From: Mesobacillus maritimus
GTDB lineage: Bacteria; Bacillota; Bacilli; Bacillales; Cytobacillaceae
Assembly: GCF_023715205.1 (NCBI RefSeq)
Contig: NZ_JAMBNR010000008.1
Coordinates: 124,001-188,000 of the forward strand
Direction: 5' to 3'
DNA length: 64,000 nucleotides
Shown here piece by piece: positions 17,015-26,392 of this stretch (position 1 is its first letter; each line of letters opens with the position of its first letter). The notes under the pieces were generated by a model. That model did not search any database. It was not told the origin of the DNA and was given only the letters and a program-made list of their open reading frames with translations. Made by a program: the position numbers and the translations under genes.

Positions 17015-18454
17015 ATGTCAGCATGTGATGGCGCGACCTACCTTCAGAGAATCGGAAACTTAGATTCTGAAATATGGCTCGATGGACAAAAAATTAATGG
17101 TAATCTATGTGACCATTACGCTTTTAAAGGAATTCTAAAAAGTAAAGCAAAGCTCTTTGATATGCAATTATCATCTGACAAAGTGGATTTTATGACATTT
17201 AAATCGCCATTAACTGGCGAACGTGTGGGAACATCTTTTATGGAACCCCGTAGTAAAGAGGATTTAGAAAGACGAAGACTAACAACGCAAGAGTGGGCGA
17301 AAACATCTGGTGGAATGATGGGGCGGTCTCCTGATTATATGAATACTGGATTAATGGCATTGGCTGCCGCCTGTGACGTATTTGAAGATGATGATTGCTG
17401 TGATCAACGAATAAAAATGCTTTATGAGACAGCCCGCGAAAAAGATCTAACCTTTTCGCATACATTTGTCAATCCTCAAGTGAACCGATCATCAGCCTAC
17501 TTAGAAAAAGACGAATCCCTTATCTCTGCTCGTATAGTTAATACCACTAGTGATGGGATCATCATGAAAGGCGCACGTTTGTTAGCTACTCAGGGTGGGA
17601 TCACTGATGAGTTGTTAGTATTACCGATTGGGGGGAAATACATTGATGAGGCTTCTCTCTATGCATTTTCAATTCCAAGTGATACAAAAAATCTTAAATT
17701 TATCTGTAGAGAATCCTTTACCTACCGGCCCTCGCAATTCGACCATCCCTTAGCCTCCCGATTTGAAGAAATTGATACAATTGTCGTATTTGATGATGTT
17801 CTAGTTCCATGGGAACGTGTTTTTTTATATAAAAATTACAACATTGTAGCAAGGATGTATGAAGAATCACAATTCAATACTTTTTTACTCCACCAAACCG
17901 TTGCTCGACAAACTGTTAAAACCGAATTTTTATTAGGTGTTGCTCAGCTAATCGTCGATACCATTGATATCGGTGAGTATTTACATGTAAAAGAAAAAGT
18001 CAGCGAACTTATTATTGGATATGAAACCATGAAGTCCTTATTGTTAGCTTCTGAACTAGAAGCAACCGTAAATCAACGTGGAACAATGATTCCAGATGCC
18101 AATCCATTATATGCAGCCATTACAAGCTTTCCTCGATTTTACCCTAGGTTTACTGAAATATTACAATTACTTGGTGCGAGTGGACTCATTTCCATTCCTA
18201 CTGAACAAGATTTTGAATCGCCTATCCAAGAGGATTTACAAAAATACCTTCAAGGTGCTACTTGTGATGCAAAGGTACGGACGCAGCTTTTTAGACTGGC
18301 TTGGGATATTAGCACAAGTGCATTCGGAGGCAGACAAACGCTTTACGAACGTTTCTTTTTTGGTGACCCTATTAGATTAAACACGAGCCTTTACAACGGC
18401 TACTCAAAGGAAAGGGCCATTTCATTGGCTAAGTCGCTATTAGAAGAAAAATAA
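17015..18454 (+). CDS. HpaB-type flavin-dependent hydroxylase (4-hydroxyphenylacetate 3-monooxygenase family)
   Basis: A 479-residue protein of the HpaB / 4-hydroxybutyryl-CoA dehydratase family, acyl-CoA-dehydrogenase-like fold. Typical segments are GGMMGRSPDYMNTG, the mid-domain KGARLLATQGGITDE and FDDVLVPWERVF, and the C-terminal FGGRQTLYERFFFGDP. HpaB enzymes use FADH2 from a separate reductase to hydroxylate phenols; no HpaC-type reductase is in the window. AAAGGAGAGG precedes the ATG. It is divergent from the acyl-CoA ligase gene, so both probably serve breakdown of one aromatic or hydroxyacid substrate. Confidence 0.85.
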   Translation: MSACDGATYLQRIGNLDSEIWLDGQKINGNLCDHYAFKGILKSKAKLFDMQLSSDKVDFMTFKSPLTGERVGTSFMEPRSKEDLERRRLTTQEWAKTSGGMMGRSPDYMNTGLMALAAACDVFEDDDCCDQRIKMLYETAREKDLTFSHTFVNPQVNRSSAYLEKDESLISARIVNTTSDGIIMKGARLLATQGGITDELLVLPIGGKYIDEASLYAFSIPSDTKNLKFICRESFTYRPSQFDHPLASRFEEIDTIVVFDDVLVPWERVFLYKNYNIVARMYEESQFNTFLLHQTVARQTVKTEFLLGVAQLIVDTIDIGEYLHVKEKVSELIIGYETMKSLLLASELEATVNQRGTMIPDANPLYAAITSFPRFYPRFTEILQLLGASGLISIPTEQDFESPIQEDLQKYLQGATCDAKVRTQLFRLAWDISTSAFGGRQTLYERFFFGDPIRLNTSLYNGYSKERAISLAKSLLEEK

Positions 18455-18554
18455 TTTTCATGTGTCTTTTTCACTAAAAAATATTTAAGAATAAGTGTAA
18501 AAAAGAATAAGGGTCTGCGATTTGAGCCATATTTTTGATGAAAGGATGATGAAT

Positions 18555-18677
18555 ATGGCCCATAAACACCTAAAAAACCAAGTAATCTATGTTTCAAACC
18601 GAGCATATGATCAACTCCAAACAACGAACAAAACTTCGAAATCAACGAAGAAACAAAAGAAAGAGCTAGAAGAATAA
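18555..18677 (+). CDS. Small basic protein, unknown (40 residues)
   Basis: A short frame starting MAHKHLKNQVIYVSNRAYDQ and ending in a Lys/Glu-rich tail KSTKKQKKELEE. AAAGG lies 9 nt before the chosen ATG; in-frame ATGs at 18546 and 18549 are alternatives. A strong terminator begins 8 bp after the stop, so it looks like a small monocistronic gene. No family recognised. Confidence 0.45.
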   Translation: MAHKHLKNQVIYVSNRAYDQLQTTNKTSKSTKKQKKELEE

Positions 18678-18684
18678 TGAGAAA

Positions 18685-18733
18685 TGAAGCCTGCTCGGTA
18701 AGATGAACATTCAATCTTAGTGGGCAGGCTTCA
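18685..18733 (+). terminator. Terminator after the 40-residue gene
   Basis: TGAAGCCTGC pairs with GCAGGCTTCA, with an inner TAAGAT/ATCTTA stem, followed by CTTTTCACG. It can also stop minus-strand read-through. Confidence 0.75.
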
Positions 18734-18775
18734 CTTTTCACGATCTTATATATTTTACCGATTTGAGTTATTAAA

Positions 18776-19120
18776 TTAAGTAGTCTCTCTTACTAACTGT
18801 TCCATTGTTTGGATTTTCGAAGAAAGTTCCAAGAACCACTCCTCATCTCCCGTAGAAAGAGCCAAATCAATTAAGAAACGGATTTGCTCTTTGTTTGTTA
18901 CATTTGATTCAGGTAAAATTTTCACCTGGTGAATGTTTAATTGAAAGGTGCAACTGATTGAGTTAGGATTATCACTTTTAACTACTTTCACGTTGACCAG
19001 TTCTTCAAGTATATTTATTGAATCAATATATCCAATGATCAGTTCACCATCACGTGAACTCCCTTTTACCCAATCCCCTATTTTTAAAATTTTGTTTTTA
19101 TTTGGAAGCATTCTTTTCAC
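18776..19120 (-). CDS. IDEAL-domain protein
   Basis: A 114-residue protein. The first 70 residues form a beta-rich region beginning LKIGDWVKGSSRDGELIIGYID. The C-terminal 30 residues, NKEQIRFLIDLALSTGDEEWFLELSSKI, match the IDEAL domain, a short helical hairpin in Bacillaceae proteins such as YpiB. IDEAL domains are thought to mediate protein interactions; the function here is unknown. It has no obvious partner; the Rrf2 gene lies upstream. Confidence 0.7.
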   Translation of the reverse strand: MKRMLPNKNKILKIGDWVKGSSRDGELIIGYIDSINILEELVNVKVVKSDNPNSISCTFQLNIHQVKILPESNVTNKEQIRFLIDLALSTGDEEWFLELSSKIQTMEQLVRETT

Positions 19121-19198
19121 CTACTTAAAATTTCATTTTCCACCTTGACTATCTGTAATTTATTTTATTACATTTCAAACAAAAAATAAGGTATAAAT

Positions 19199-19612
19199 CT
19201 ATGATTGTTGATTAATTAAATCGACAATATCCTTAATTGAATAATTTTTCAAGTATTCTCCAAGGTGCTCCTCAGCTCCTAAAAAAATACGAAACAAAAC
19301 ATGGTGCATATTAGCCCCTACAATACATTCTTCATTCGAATTTGGACACTTAGGCTGAAGGGCACCTTCACTTGTAATTTTGTAGATGTCCCATAGATTC
19401 ACTTCACTTAGCTCTGTTGCAAAAATGAATCCCCCACCTATTCCTTCTTTTGATTTAATCCAGCCTTGTCTTTTTAATAAACTCAATATCTTTCGTATCC
19501 GAACTGGATGAACTCCAGCACTTTCTGATATGGTCTCACTTGTCGCCATCCGATCTGGCTGAAGTGCAAGCAGTGTTAAGCTATGAATCGCAAGGGTAAA
19601 ATCGCTGTTCAT
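19199..19612 (-). CDS. Rrf2 family transcriptional regulator
   Basis: A 137-residue protein with the Rrf2 winged helix: FTLAIHSLTLLALQ, TSETISESAGVHPVRIRKIL and WIKSKEGIGGGFIFA. Two cysteines occur as CPNSNEEC (C-x6-C), near where cluster-binding family members carry theirs, but the three-Cys IscR/NsrR pattern is not complete. It resembles the YwnA/CymR-like group. It lies next to an Spx-type gene on the same strand but with over 100 bp between. The target is unknown. Confidence 0.85.
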   Translation of the reverse strand: MNSDFTLAIHSLTLLALQPDRMATSETISESAGVHPVRIRKILSLLKRQGWIKSKEGIGGGFIFATELSEVNLWDIYKITSEGALQPKCPNSNEECIVGANMHHVLFRIFLGAEEHLGEYLKNYSIKDIVDLINQQS

Positions 19613-19722
19613 TCTTATCCTCCTAACGCAATCTGTCTAAGAGCGCATTGAATCAGCTTATACTGAAATCGCAAAAATTATAGTTTGGATAGTCAAAGAG
19701 AAATATAATAGTTAAAAATACG

Positions 19723-20118
19723 TCAATTAGCAAATTTCTCGTTTTCAGCAATCGGAAATATGCGGAGTTTCCGAGGAAGAAAACTTCGAATCTCCTCTTC
19801 ACTATACCCTACTTGTAAGCGTTTTTCATCATGAAGGATCGGTCTACGCAATATTTTAGGATTGTCACTAATAATTTGATATAATTCCTTCAAAGGTAAT
19901 GAATCAAGGTTTAAATTTAACTCTTGATACGTTTTTGACTTTTTTGAAATGATTTCATCTGTCCCATCCTCTGTTAATCGAAGAATCGCTTTGATTTCAT
20001 TTTTTGTTAGTGGTTCGGAGAGAATATCTCTCTCAATATAATCAATCTGATGCTCTTCTAGCCATGCTTTAGCCTTTCGGCAAGAAGTGCAGCTTGACGT
20101 TGTATATAGAGTAACCAT
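19723..20118 (-). CDS. spx: Spx/ArsC-family redox regulator
   Basis: A 131-residue protein, exactly the usual Spx length. It has the redox switch CTSC at residues 10-13, and the characteristic tail [27 protein letters not shown]. Spx binds the RNA polymerase alpha C-terminal domain and activates thiol-stress genes. Bacilli often carry several Spx paralogues (MgsR, YusI), so this need not be the main copy; the main spx usually lies near mecA/opp, which are absent here. Confidence 0.85.
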   Translation of the reverse strand: MVTLYTTSSCTSCRKAKAWLEEHQIDYIERDILSEPLTKNEIKAILRLTEDGTDEIISKKSKTYQELNLNLDSLPLKELYQIISDNPKILRRPILHDEKRLQVGYSEEEIRSFLPRKLRIFPIAENEKFAN

Positions 20119-20296
20119 GTTTACACCCTCCCAGGATCAACTCAAAAAACTAACTAGCCATTAAATTAATTTCCATACTGTAACTTTAAACATTACAGTT
20201 GGTTTAGTCAATAAAAAATTTAAAAAGTACTTAATTTAACTAAATGATTCCAATTTAGGGATTTCAATGCCTACTTGATATTACCCATATAGTAAA

Positions 20297-20324
20297 ATCC
20301 CTATAAGCGACAGCTTATAGGGAT
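20297..20324 (-). terminator. Terminator of the RND exporter gene
   Basis: ATCCCTATAAGC and GCTTATAGGGAT are perfect 12-bp arms with a 4-nt loop and T-tracts on both sides, 6 bp past the stop. Confidence 0.9.
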
Positions 20325-20330
20325 TTTCTT

Positions 20331-23300
20331 TTAATTTTCTTGTACTTCTTTTCGGTTTTTCTTAAATACTTTTGATAAAACCTCATATACGATTGGGACG
20401 ATGATTAATGTTAATAACGTCGAACTAGTTAATCCACCAATAACGGTAATTCCTAGCCCTTTCGAAATTAATCCTCCACCACCATTTCCAATTGCTAATG
20501 GTATTAAGGCACCGATTGTAGCAATAGCTGTCATCAGGATTGGACGTAAACGTGTCGCACCTGCTTCAAGAATCGCTTCGCGCATTGTCATTCCATCACG
20601 TTCCATATGAATGATTCGGTCCACGAGTACAATCGCGTTTGTTACCACAATCCCAATTAACATCAATAGCCCCATCATAACAGAGACAGAAATCGTTTCG
20701 TCGGCAATCAAAAGACCAACAAATGAACCAATCACTGCAAATGGTAACGAGAATAGAATCGCAAATGGCGCGAGTCCTTCGCCAAACGTTACAACTAAGA
20801 TGAAGTAAACAATCGCAATCGCAGCAAGCATCGCTACACCTAGCTGGGTAAAGGTTTCATTCATATCAGCAGCAACCCCAGCAACACCGACGCTAACACC
20901 TTTTGGTAAATCAAGATTTTCTATCGCTTCATCCATTTCGGCCGTCGCTTTAGAAATATCTTCGCCGATAATTGTTCCGGAAACTGTAGCATAATACTCG
21001 CCAGCACTACGTGAAAGAGTATTTAACGTTGTCCCTTCTTCAACAGTTACAAGTTCAGATAGTGGCAAATTCTGACCGGTTGCAGTTTTGACATCTGTTT
21101 CTAATAGCTCATCAATCGACTTCGGCTCCGCTACCTTTTCCTTCTGAACGATGACCTCTAACTCTTCGCCATCTTTTTCAATCGTTGTTAACACTTCTTT
21201 AGATGATGTTGGATTTAACATCATCACAATTTGAGCAGTTGTTAAGCCATACTGTAACAGCTCATCTTGCTCGACCTTAAAAGTGTACTCAACATAGGCG
21301 TCTTCTGCACTGGAAGAAACATCTTCTAGTCCGTCATTGTCATTCATAACGTCTTCTACCATTTTAACGGCATCATTGAGTTTATTTAAATCTTCACTAT
21401 AAAAAGTGTAGCTAACCTCGTTTGTATTCATTGACATCGAAGAGAAATTCTGACTCTTCCATTCACCAGATTGACCCATATTAAACACATAATCTTCAAT
21501 TTCCTCACGAACTTCTGGGAAATTTTCCATATCTGGATCAAAAATCAAGTACATGAGGGCACCGTTTGATCCTCCGCCCATCATCGCTGCCATTGGATCT
21601 GCTGAATCCGTTACAGAAACTTGAAGAATATCAATGTCTACTCGCTTAAGTAATTCTTCCTCAACCTCTGCTATGTTTTCTAACGTTTCATCTTTTAATT
21701 CTCCAGTAGCTGGTGTATAAGTTAGGTACATCACCTTTTCTTCTTCACTACCCATGAAGCTAAAACCAATTAACGGGGTAAGGGCCAAGCTTCCTATTAA
21801 TAAAACTATCGCTAAAGCAGAGGTCACCACTTTATGATTTAAAGTCCATTCAAGAACTTTTTTATACCAATTTGCTAGTTTCCCTTGTTCTTTATGACTG
21901 CTTTCTGTTTTAGTACTATAAAGCTTCTTTTTAAATAAGAAGTGCGATAAAGCCGGAACAATCGTAATCGCTACAAGCAAGGAAGCTCCAAGCGCAAACG
22001 TCATTGTTAATGCAAATGGCATGAACAATTCCCCAACCATTCCGCCAACAAAAATGAGTGGTGCAAAGACGGCAACCGTTACTAGTGTTGAAGATAGGAT
22101 TGGTTTAAACATTTCAATCGTTGCTTCACGAATCAAAGCTCGACCAGTTAGCTTCTCTTCTTTTAAATGCAGGCGACGATAAATATTTTCTACGACAACA
22201 ATTGAGTCATCGATTACACGACCGATAGCAACAGTAACCGCACCGAGTGTCATTATGTTTAATGTAATATCCATCCAGTTCAGCAAGAGAAAGGCCATAA
22301 AAATGGAGACTGGAATCGAAATGATCGAGATAATGGTAGATTTAAAGTCTCTCAAGAACAAGAGGATGATGAGAACAGCAATTAATCCACCAAATAAAGC
22401 TTTTTCAATCATCGTATTGACCGATTCCTCAATCGGCTCTGCTTGGTCAAGGGAAATTTCAACAGTAAGTCCGTCGATTTTAGCCTCTTCCTCTTCAACT
22501 AATTCTTTTACTGCGTTTACGACATCAACTGTATTTTCTTGTTGACCTTTTACAATCTGAATCGCAATCGCATCTTCGCCGTTCGTTCGAGAGACTGACT
22601 GAACTTTTCCGACTGTCTTAATAGTGGCTATATCACTTAATTTTACAAACGGTACAGGATTTGTTTCCGATGGTGTTACCGGAATGAGCATTTCCTTTAA
22701 CTCATCAACAGTCATAAACTTTCCATCAACAGCAACCGCTTGTTCGCCTTCTTTGAACTCATAGAGACCTAAGGAAACAGCCATATCGCTTGCCTGAATC
22801 ATTTGCTTAACTGTATCCTCAGTTAGGCCTAACTCAGCCATTTTTTCTTCATCATAAGTGAATTCCACTTCTTCGATATGCTGACCAGTGATTGTAGCTG
22901 AGGCAACACCATCGAGTTTTTCAATCTTCGGTAATAAAAGATCATTCACTGTAGAGGTTAACTCTACTATATCCTCCGTTGAGCTACTAACGCTAAGAGC
23001 AACAACTGGCATCATATTCATACTAATTGCCGTAATGATCGGTTCTTCCGCAGCATCTGGTAAAGTGATATTATCTAATGTTGCTTCTAATTGACGCTTT
23101 TTCTCATCCATATCAACACCATATTCATATTCTACTTGAATATTAGAAAGATTGGATGAGGAGTTGGAGTAAACTGCCTTGACATCTTCAAGCCCTTCCA
23201 AAGCCTTTTCAACCGGCATCGATACATCTTCCATCACCTTTTCAGGCGTGGCACCAGGATATACATCCATGACCATAAGGTAAGGAATGGAGATATCCGG

Positions 23301-23414
23301 GATTGTTTCTGTTTTCATTTGTGTCCCTGAGTAAATACCTGATACAGTAATAATAATTGTTAATAACCATACTGCTAGCTTATTTTTCAGGACAAAATTG
23401 ACTAGTCCTTTCAC
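20331..23414 (-). CDS. RND-family efflux transporter (SwrC/AcrB-like)
   Basis: A 1027-residue RND protein with the duplicated 6+6 helix plan: membrane helix 1 at residues 12-30, a large external loop to about 330, helices to 500, a second loop and helices to the end. The proton-relay Asp pair is seen in IGRVIDDSIVVVENIYRR. It is slightly shorter than SwrC of B. subtilis (about 1065), which exports surfactin and other amphiphiles. The divergent TetR gene matches the yerO-swrC arrangement. No membrane-fusion protein is adjacent, as expected in Gram-positives. Confidence 0.9.
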   Translation of the reverse strand: MKGLVNFVLKNKLAVWLLTIIITVSGIYSGTQMKTETIPDISIPYLMVMDVYPGATPEKVMEDVSMPVEKALEGLEDVKAVYSNSSSNLSNIQVEYEYGVDMDEKKRQLEATLDNITLPDAAEEPIITAISMNMMPVVALSVSSSTEDIVELTSTVNDLLLPKIEKLDGVASATITGQHIEEVEFTYDEEKMAELGLTEDTVKQMIQASDMAVSLGLYEFKEGEQAVAVDGKFMTVDELKEMLIPVTPSETNPVPFVKLSDIATIKTVGKVQSVSRTNGEDAIAIQIVKGQQENTVDVVNAVKELVEEEEAKIDGLTVEISLDQAEPIEESVNTMIEKALFGGLIAVLIILLFLRDFKSTIISIISIPVSIFMAFLLLNWMDITLNIMTLGAVTVAIGRVIDDSIVVVENIYRRLHLKEEKLTGRALIREATIEMFKPILSSTLVTVAVFAPLIFVGGMVGELFMPFALTMTFALGASLLVAITIVPALSHFLFKKKLYSTKTESSHKEQGKLANWYKKVLEWTLNHKVVTSALAIVLLIGSLALTPLIGFSFMGSEEEKVMYLTYTPATGELKDETLENIAEVEEELLKRVDIDILQVSVTDSADPMAAMMGGGSNGALMYLIFDPDMENFPEVREEIEDYVFNMGQSGEWKSQNFSSMSMNTNEVSYTFYSEDLNKLNDAVKMVEDVMNDNDGLEDVSSSAEDAYVEYTFKVEQDELLQYGLTTAQIVMMLNPTSSKEVLTTIEKDGEELEVIVQKEKVAEPKSIDELLETDVKTATGQNLPLSELVTVEEGTTLNTLSRSAGEYYATVSGTIIGEDISKATAEMDEAIENLDLPKGVSVGVAGVAADMNETFTQLGVAMLAAIAIVYFILVVTFGEGLAPFAILFSLPFAVIGSFVGLLIADETISVSVMMGLLMLIGIVVTNAIVLVDRIIHMERDGMTMREAILEAGATRLRPILMTAIATIGALIPLAIGNGGGGLISKGLGITVIGGLTSSTLLTLIIVPIVYEVLSKVFKKNRKEVQEN

Positions 23415-23461
23415 AATGACACCTGCCCTTTATTGACTTATATAATACAGATATTTATAAT

Positions 23462-23479
23462 AATGACCAATCAGTCATT
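23462..23479. promoter_or_regulatory. Probable TetR operator
   Basis: AATGACCAATCAGTCATT, a near-perfect palindrome with TGAC/GTCA half-sites, lies between the divergent RND and TetR genes. This is the usual place and type of site for AcrR/TetR repressors. Confidence 0.65.
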
Positions 23480-23515
23480 TGTCAAAGGATTTTATCTGGG
23501 GAGAATCTAAAGATT

Positions 23516-24346
23516 ATGTTAAAAAAACAATTAATTATGCAGAAAGCCGTTGAACTATTTGCTGAACAAGGTTTCGAGGCAACATCCGTTCAACAAATCA
23601 CCGACCGTTGTGGGATATCAAAAGGGGCATTTTATTTATCGTTCAAATCGAAAGACGAACTGATTTTAGCGTTAATTGATCAATTCATGACAGAGATCAT
23701 TACCGATATTGACTCAATAGTCAAAAGCAACAAGTCAAAAGATGAATTATTATTCGACTTCTTCTATATCAACTTATCTTTATTTGAAAAGTACTCTGAT
23801 TACGCTAAAACCTTTATGCAAGAACAACTCCACCTTATTAAGGAAGAATTCATTGAAAAAATGCACTATTATAACCTCCTAAATGAGAAAACCATCCTTG
23901 AATTGGTAGAACGCGTATATGGAGACCATGTACAGGACATTAAATATGACCTAGTATACTGTATAAAGGGCTTTATTCGAATTTATACCGAGCTGTTTTT
24001 CGTCTCACATACACCACCGGATTTCGAAAAACTATCACATTCTCTGGTAGAGAAAACGAATCTTTTAGCTAAGCATACTAAGCTTCCGTTTATTACAGCT
24101 GAGTATGCACCTCTATTGCAATCACCAAAGAACAACGAAATATCAAAGGAAAAAATTGTGGAAGTCATTAATCAAAATCTCGAGGAAGTCGAACAAGGGA
24201 TCGAGCGCGAATCTCTAATTTTATTGAGGGACCAGTTAAACATGCCAACATTACCTCGAGCCATTATAAAAGGATTAATTAGAAATATCCGCCAACATCC
24301 TATTACCAAATGGACCTCATATTTACTAGAAAATTACTATGATTAA
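23516..24346 (+). CDS. TetR family regulator of the RND exporter
   Basis: A 276-residue TetR protein. The N-terminal helix-turn-helix is KAVELFAEQGFEATSVQQIT followed by CGISKGAFYLSFKSKDELI. The C-terminal ligand domain is longer than the usual ~200-residue total, as in YerO. It is divergent from the RND gene with a palindromic operator between them, so it probably represses the exporter until an amphiphilic ligand binds. The ATG at 23516 follows GGGGAG. Confidence 0.9.
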   Translation: MLKKQLIMQKAVELFAEQGFEATSVQQITDRCGISKGAFYLSFKSKDELILALIDQFMTEIITDIDSIVKSNKSKDELLFDFFYINLSLFEKYSDYAKTFMQEQLHLIKEEFIEKMHYYNLLNEKTILELVERVYGDHVQDIKYDLVYCIKGFIRIYTELFFVSHTPPDFEKLSHSLVEKTNLLAKHTKLPFITAEYAPLLQSPKNNEISKEKIVEVINQNLEEVEQGIERESLILLRDQLNMPTLPRAIIKGLIRNIRQHPITKWTSYLLENYYD

Positions 24347-24350
24347 AAAA

Positions 24351-24375
24351 AATGGATGGTGTGGCACCATCCATT
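24351..24375 (+). terminator. Terminator made from the GGATGGTG repeat
   Basis: AATGGATGGTG-TGG-CACCATCCATT followed by TTTT lies 4 bp after the TetR stop and 8 bp before the kinase stop. It is one of three copies in the window of a palindromic GGATGGTGCC-type repeat. Confidence 0.85.
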
Positions 24376-24382
24376 TTTTCCA

Positions 24383-25651
24383 TTAGAGATTTTCTTGTTT
24401 GGCTAGCGGGAAAGTGATTTTGAATATTGTACCTTTATTTTGCTTGCTTTGTACGTTTAAATATCCGTTCATTTCTTTAATAATCTGGAGAGAGACCATT
24501 AATCCTAATCCTGTCCCTTTTTCTTTTGTTGAGTAATACGGTAGTCCGATGTTTTCTAGTTGTTCTCCCGTCATTCCAATGCCTGAATCTTCTATATTCA
24601 TTTCTACCTGGTCACCTTTAATCAAAACCGACACGTGAATCTTACCGTTCTGTTTCGAAGCTTCAATCGCATTCTTAATTAAGTTAATAATCAATTGTTG
24701 AAGCCTGCTGGATGCCCCTAGGACTATGGCACCCTCACTAGTTTCGATAGAAATGGCAGCATTATTTAGGTTTGCATAAGAATATAATGTATTTACTGAT
24801 TTAAGTGCAAGTGCTGAAACATCAATTAATTGTTGTGGCTCTTGTTCATGTTTTTTTCCTAAGCTTAAATAATCAGAAATGATATCATTCGCACGATCAA
24901 GCTCATCTATACAAATATTTAAATAATTTCTCTCGGTTGAATCAATATTTTTTGAACCTGTTAACAACTGAATAAATCCACGAATACTAGTCATCGGGTT
25001 TCGGATTTCATGAGCAACACTCGCCGCTACTTGTCCAACCACTTGTAGTTTCTCGTTCTTCTGAATTTCCTTGATTAATTCTTGCTTTTCCCTGTGCGAT
25101 TCAAACAAATGAACAGCCAGCCATACACTAAGAACATTCGCCAAAATAAATACACCAATTAGATGTATTGTTTCCAATATTAAAGAGTTACCAAGCAGAA
25201 ATATTCCTAGAATTGGTAGTAACGTTACTAAAACAAAAGTAAGTAGCATAGAACGAACGATTTTAATCGACCTTGTCCAGTTAAAATAATATTTTCGAAA
25301 TTCTAAGATGACAAAGCCTCCTAAAAACAAGACAAGAAAAGCCGGCCCCATTCCTGGTCCCCCAACAAGAAATCGTAAAAAAGCATAAAACAACGTTACG
25401 AAAATACCGACGGATTTTCCTCCGTAAATAAAAGCTAAAAACCAGGGAACCATCCGTAAGTCTAAATAAACGCCTTCTTTGATTTTAATCGCATATAAAA
25501 TACACAATGCCATCGTAATGGTAAAAACTATTCCCCAGTATACCTTTTCATTTTTCCCAAATTGCCGATTATTTTGTAAAGCTTGATATAGAATAATTGG
25601 AAATAATACCATTAATATTTGAAGCAAAATTTTATCTATTTGTAAGTCCAT
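24383..25651 (-). CDS. Sporulation-type sensor histidine kinase (KinB-like, 5TM sensor)
   Basis: A 422-residue membrane kinase. Residues 1-190 hold five or six helices of the 5TMR-LYT/KinB type with VPWFLAFIYGGKSVG. Then come the H-box VAHEIRNPMTSIRGF (phospho-His near residue 215), N-box LIKNAIEASKQNG and the ATP lid SGIGM and GTGLGLMVS. I prefer the ATG at 25651, with AGAGGT 7 nt upstream, over 25690. There is no response regulator alongside, as with kinases that feed the Spo0A phosphorelay. Which signal it senses is unknown. Confidence 0.88.
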   Translation of the reverse strand: MDLQIDKILLQILMVLFPIILYQALQNNRQFGKNEKVYWGIVFTITMALCILYAIKIKEGVYLDLRMVPWFLAFIYGGKSVGIFVTLFYAFLRFLVGGPGMGPAFLVLFLGGFVILEFRKYYFNWTRSIKIVRSMLLTFVLVTLLPILGIFLLGNSLILETIHLIGVFILANVLSVWLAVHLFESHREKQELIKEIQKNEKLQVVGQVAASVAHEIRNPMTSIRGFIQLLTGSKNIDSTERNYLNICIDELDRANDIISDYLSLGKKHEQEPQQLIDVSALALKSVNTLYSYANLNNAAISIETSEGAIVLGASSRLQQLIINLIKNAIEASKQNGKIHVSVLIKGDQVEMNIEDSGIGMTGEQLENIGLPYYSTKEKGTGLGLMVSLQIIKEMNGYLNVQSKQNKGTIFKITFPLAKQENL

Positions 25652-25739
25652 AGATGGTACCTCTTTTATATTTTCCGTATAATAATACATCCTTCCTTAC
25701 TATACTGTTTTTATAACATTGGTGAAAGTAGAAATTTTT

Positions 25740-26386
25740 TTCAACCTCAAAATTCCCAAATATCTCGACAAGTTGACCTAGAAAAAGGATCCCTCCCACT
25801 TACTACCACCCAACTTTTAGTTTGCATAATTAAATTATGTTTTCTTTAATTCAATTTCCAGTCAATAAAATGAATTTCCCTCATTAGAAACAAATTTAAA
25901 TCCTTCTTTCCTGTTTCTTGTATAACTCCCGAATATTTACCTTGATTCCATCAAATAGTAATACTTGTATCTATAATTTTGTGAACAGAGAATTCGATTG
26001 ACTTTAGCGCAAAACATTGGTGATCATTCGGGCTTATAAGAACAATGAACGAAAATCGGTCAACCGTTGTAACTTACCCCAGACCAGCAACACATCCATT
26101 TTTTACTATGTCTAAAAAAAACACATTCCTTTCAGAGGATAAAAAGTCAATGCAACAGCTGTAGGACATTCAATTCTAGGCCCGGTCCCATTGTTGACTA
26201 AGTAAAAATTGATCATTTCTCACTCGATATACCCAGTCTCCCCGACTTTGATTAAATGAGATTTTTGCAGGTAAGCCAGCGCTAAATTGAAGCTAATTTA
26301 GGGAAAGATTTTCACTTAGACGTCATTGAGGCAAGTATGCAGGAAAGTTCATTCCTAACTGCCCCAATTTTTCCAGGAAGGAGCGA
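25740..26386. other. Gene-free stretch with one possible protein remnant
   Basis: No supported gene is seen. A minus-strand frame at 26176-26292 reads LPAKISFNQSRGDWVYRVRN and ends in WDRA before a stop. It has no start codon and an in-frame stop just upstream, so it may be the tail of a lost gene. The rest shows no clear repeat, terminator or RNA. Confidence 0.35.
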
Positions 26387-26392
26387 TTGATT

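Noticed and set aside
18400-18741. 113-codon minus frame
   Set aside because: Covers the end of the HpaB-like gene, the 40-residue gene and the terminator stem; composition is not protein-like.
20401-20808. Plus frames opposite the RND gene
   Set aside because: Shadows of a well-supported 1027-residue protein.
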